Part shown: in pieces, positions 62,815 through 64,000 of the stretch
Numbering within the stretch: the first letter of the stretch is position 1
Layout of the letters: each line of letters opens with the position of its first letter
DNA from: Brevibacterium aurantiacum
GTDB taxonomy: Bacteria > Actinomycetota > Actinomycetes > Actinomycetales > Brevibacteriaceae
Length of the DNA stretch: 64,000 nucleotides
Reading direction: 5' to 3'
Assembly (NCBI RefSeq): GCF_900169065.1
Contig: NZ_FXZB01000010.1
Coordinates: 62,001-126,000 of the forward strand
The notes under the pieces: model-generated
Databases searched by the model: none
Seen by the model: only the letters and a program-made list of their open reading frames with translations
Told to the model about the DNA's origin: nothing
Program-made: the position numbers and the translations under genes

Positions 62815-63870
62815 TTAATGATCGCGGCGTCGGTTCAGGGCTGCGGTTGCCGTGGCTGCGACTTCGAAGCTCTCGTCGGTGCGCAGCTCTGCAATGAAGT
62901 CATCGGCCTCGGCACCGGTAGCTTCGATGAGGACCTGCAGCACTCGAAAACGCACCGTCGCCTCAGGTGACTTGGCATGGCGACGCAGGTCCGCCATGAT
63001 CCGGGACGCGACCTCTGCCCGTGCCCCTTCCTCCGGGGCCTCATTGACGAATGCGGCGAGAGCTTCGGCGGCTTCGATGTCCTTGGGCCCATCCATCGCG
63101 ATCTCGAGCAGATCTGAGACTGCAACGGGATCCCCCATCTGACCGAGAATGAGCGCCGCACTGCTGCGCACCTGAAGATCTGGGTCGCCGAGGCCGGAGT
63201 GCAGGGACGCGGTGATCATCTTCTCAGCGACGGGCCCGAGCTCGTCTCTCGCTGTATTGCGACGGATCTCGTCGAGGGCCTGCAGCGCATTGCGTCGGAC
63301 GTCGACGGACAGGTCGTCCATGCCCTTCGCCAAATAGCGGACCGCTTCGGATCCCGACTGTGCCAAGGCCCAGCGCATGGCCCCGGCGGCGTTGAGCACG
63401 GGTTCATTGAGTACGGCTGTCGACAGGGATTCGACGGGCACCGTTCCGTCGACGCCGCTGCCCAAAGCCGCCTTGTGCCGTTGGATGACGTCACCAGATT
63501 CCAGGGAGCGCATGAGATCGATGGTCAGCAGCAGCGCCTCACCATCGGCATGGTGGAGGCGGTCGATGCGTTCGAGGTGGGAGAGCAGCTCCTGTTCGGC
63601 TGCGATGCGCTGCTTGGTCGTCTCGACCAGCTCGTGAAGCAGCCGGCTGGGATCGAACGCCGGATCGCTGAGCAGGGTTCCGATCTCTGACAGCGACATT
63701 CCGAGTTTGCGCAGCCCCTCAATATGGAAGATGCGACCGATATCGGCCGCGGAGTACTCCCGGTACCCGCTCGAGGTGCGCTCGCTGGGATCGATGAGGC
63801 CCAAGGATTCATAGTGTCGCAGCATCCGAGCGCTCACACCGGAGCGTCTGGCAACTTCGCCGATCCGCAT
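62815..63870 (-). CDS. MerR-family regulator with C-terminal HEAT repeats
   Basis: 351 residues. The N-terminus is a classic MerR DNA-binding domain (MRIGEVARRSGVSARMLRHY, SSGYREYSAADIGRI) with a dimerisation helix (LLHELVETTKQRIAAEQELL). From residue about 165 the protein is made of about five HEAT-like repeats (DDLSVDVRRNALQALDEI; DPDLQVRSSAALILGQMGD; SPEATVRFRVLQVLIEA). There are no metal-binding Cys. The effector is likely a protein or peptide bound by the HEAT solenoid, by inference. ATG 63870 has GAGGGG 5 bases upstream; GTG 63876 overlaps that site. Confidence 0.85.
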   Translation of the reverse strand: MRIGEVARRSGVSARMLRHYESLGLIDPSERTSSGYREYSAADIGRIFHIEGLRKLGMSLSEIGTLLSDPAFDPSRLLHELVETTKQRIAAEQELLSHLERIDRLHHADGEALLLTIDLMRSLESGDVIQRHKAALGSGVDGTVPVESLSTAVLNEPVLNAAGAMRWALAQSGSEAVRYLAKGMDDLSVDVRRNALQALDEIRRNTARDELGPVAEKMITASLHSGLGDPDLQVRSSAALILGQMGDPVAVSDLLEIAMDGPKDIEAAEALAAFVNEAPEEGARAEVASRIMADLRRHAKSPEATVRFRVLQVLIEATGAEADDFIAELRTDESFEVAATATAALNRRRDH

Positions 63871-63959
63871 TGGCACCCCTCTCCCGTCTCCACTATAGAC
63901 AGGTCACACTGCTGCAGCTCGGCCGACAGAGCACTGAGCTTCGGAGGAAGGAGTCCGAG

Positions 63960-64000
63960 GTGTCGCACGCAGCGCCGCGCGAGCTTGCCCCGCTCGGCAA
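63960..64000 (+). CDS. Start of an unidentified gene (partial)
   Basis: GTG 63960 is preceded by a strong ribosome site (GGAGGAAGGAG, 63943-63953) at 6 bases, and the frame MSHAAPRELAPLG stays open to the window edge. Divergent from the MerR gene; the 89 bp between them would hold both promoters, and MerR could control both. No family can be named from 13 residues. Confidence 0.5.
   Translation, partial: MSHAAPRELAPLG

Overview
The window is high-GC actinobacterial DNA, densely packed with genes that have Actinomycetota-type neighbours: DUF5926 next to a glycosyltransferase and pheA, an HspR-type (HAIR) operator before clpB, Asp23/AmaP envelope-stress operons, an oleABCD olefin cluster with fused oleBC, and an HTTM/DUF5819 pair. 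Micrococcales, probably Brevibacterium, is my best guess. That is inferred from gene content and not from a marker gene. I recognise no rRNA, tRNA, CRISPR array, prophage or intact insertion sequence, so this looks like ordinary chromosome with a few accessory spots.

Layout. 1-5.4 kb: the end of an unidentified gene, then two translationally coupled large LuxR/MalT-type regulators, the upstream one with a broken Walker A. 6.0-8.6 kb: a promoter with a palindromic operator drives two acyl-CoA dehydrogenases that look like partners of one heteromeric enzyme; two strong hairpins follow. 8.6-12.5 kb: an ABC exporter pair whose ATPase has degenerate motifs, overlapped by a SpoU rRNA/tRNA methyltransferase gene, then pyrE. 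12.7-17.2 kb: an envelope-stress island with an ECF sigma factor, two divergent Asp23/Gls24 operons and a GlsB-type membrane protein. A 17-bp identical promoter core with a matching upstream box precedes both glsB and the asp23 operon, probably the sigma factor's own promoter.

17.4-30 kb: SDR and thioesterase pair, exonuclease III, an ATPase-less LuxR regulator, a RelA/SpoT-domain alarmone synthetase, DUF5926-glycosyltransferase-pheA, then a FAD dehydrogenase and SDR behind three 20-bp direct repeats. 30-47.8 kb: crotonases, a Na+/H+ antiporter, clpB under a HAIR operator, HTTM/DUF5819, a CaiB-type CoA-transferase, agmatine deiminase, cardiolipin synthase, a Nudix hydrolase with a 22-bp tandem repeat at its stop codon, an MFS transporter, a TM2 protein and an orphan glutamate-synthase-like flavoprotein.

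48.5-49.7 kb is the most accessory-looking spot: a lower-GC AbiEi/nuclease-like gene broken by an in-frame stop and bracketed by two near-identical 63-bp palindromic repeats, the second of which encodes the end of the gene. 52-56.8 kb is the oleA-oleBC-oleD operon for head-to-head long-chain olefins. 56.8-64 kb holds an acidic membrane protein, an SDR, a propionyl/acetyl-CoA synthetase, an SRPBCC protein, and a MerR-HEAT regulator in an operon with an LssY_C membrane protein.

Many genes concern acyl-CoA and lipid chemistry (acyl-CoA dehydrogenases, crotonases, CoA-transferase, thioesterase, AMP ligases, SDRs, ole genes) or envelope stress. Several genes lack a Shine-Dalgarno site and start 6-8 bases after a TANNNT box, consistent with leaderless mRNAs.
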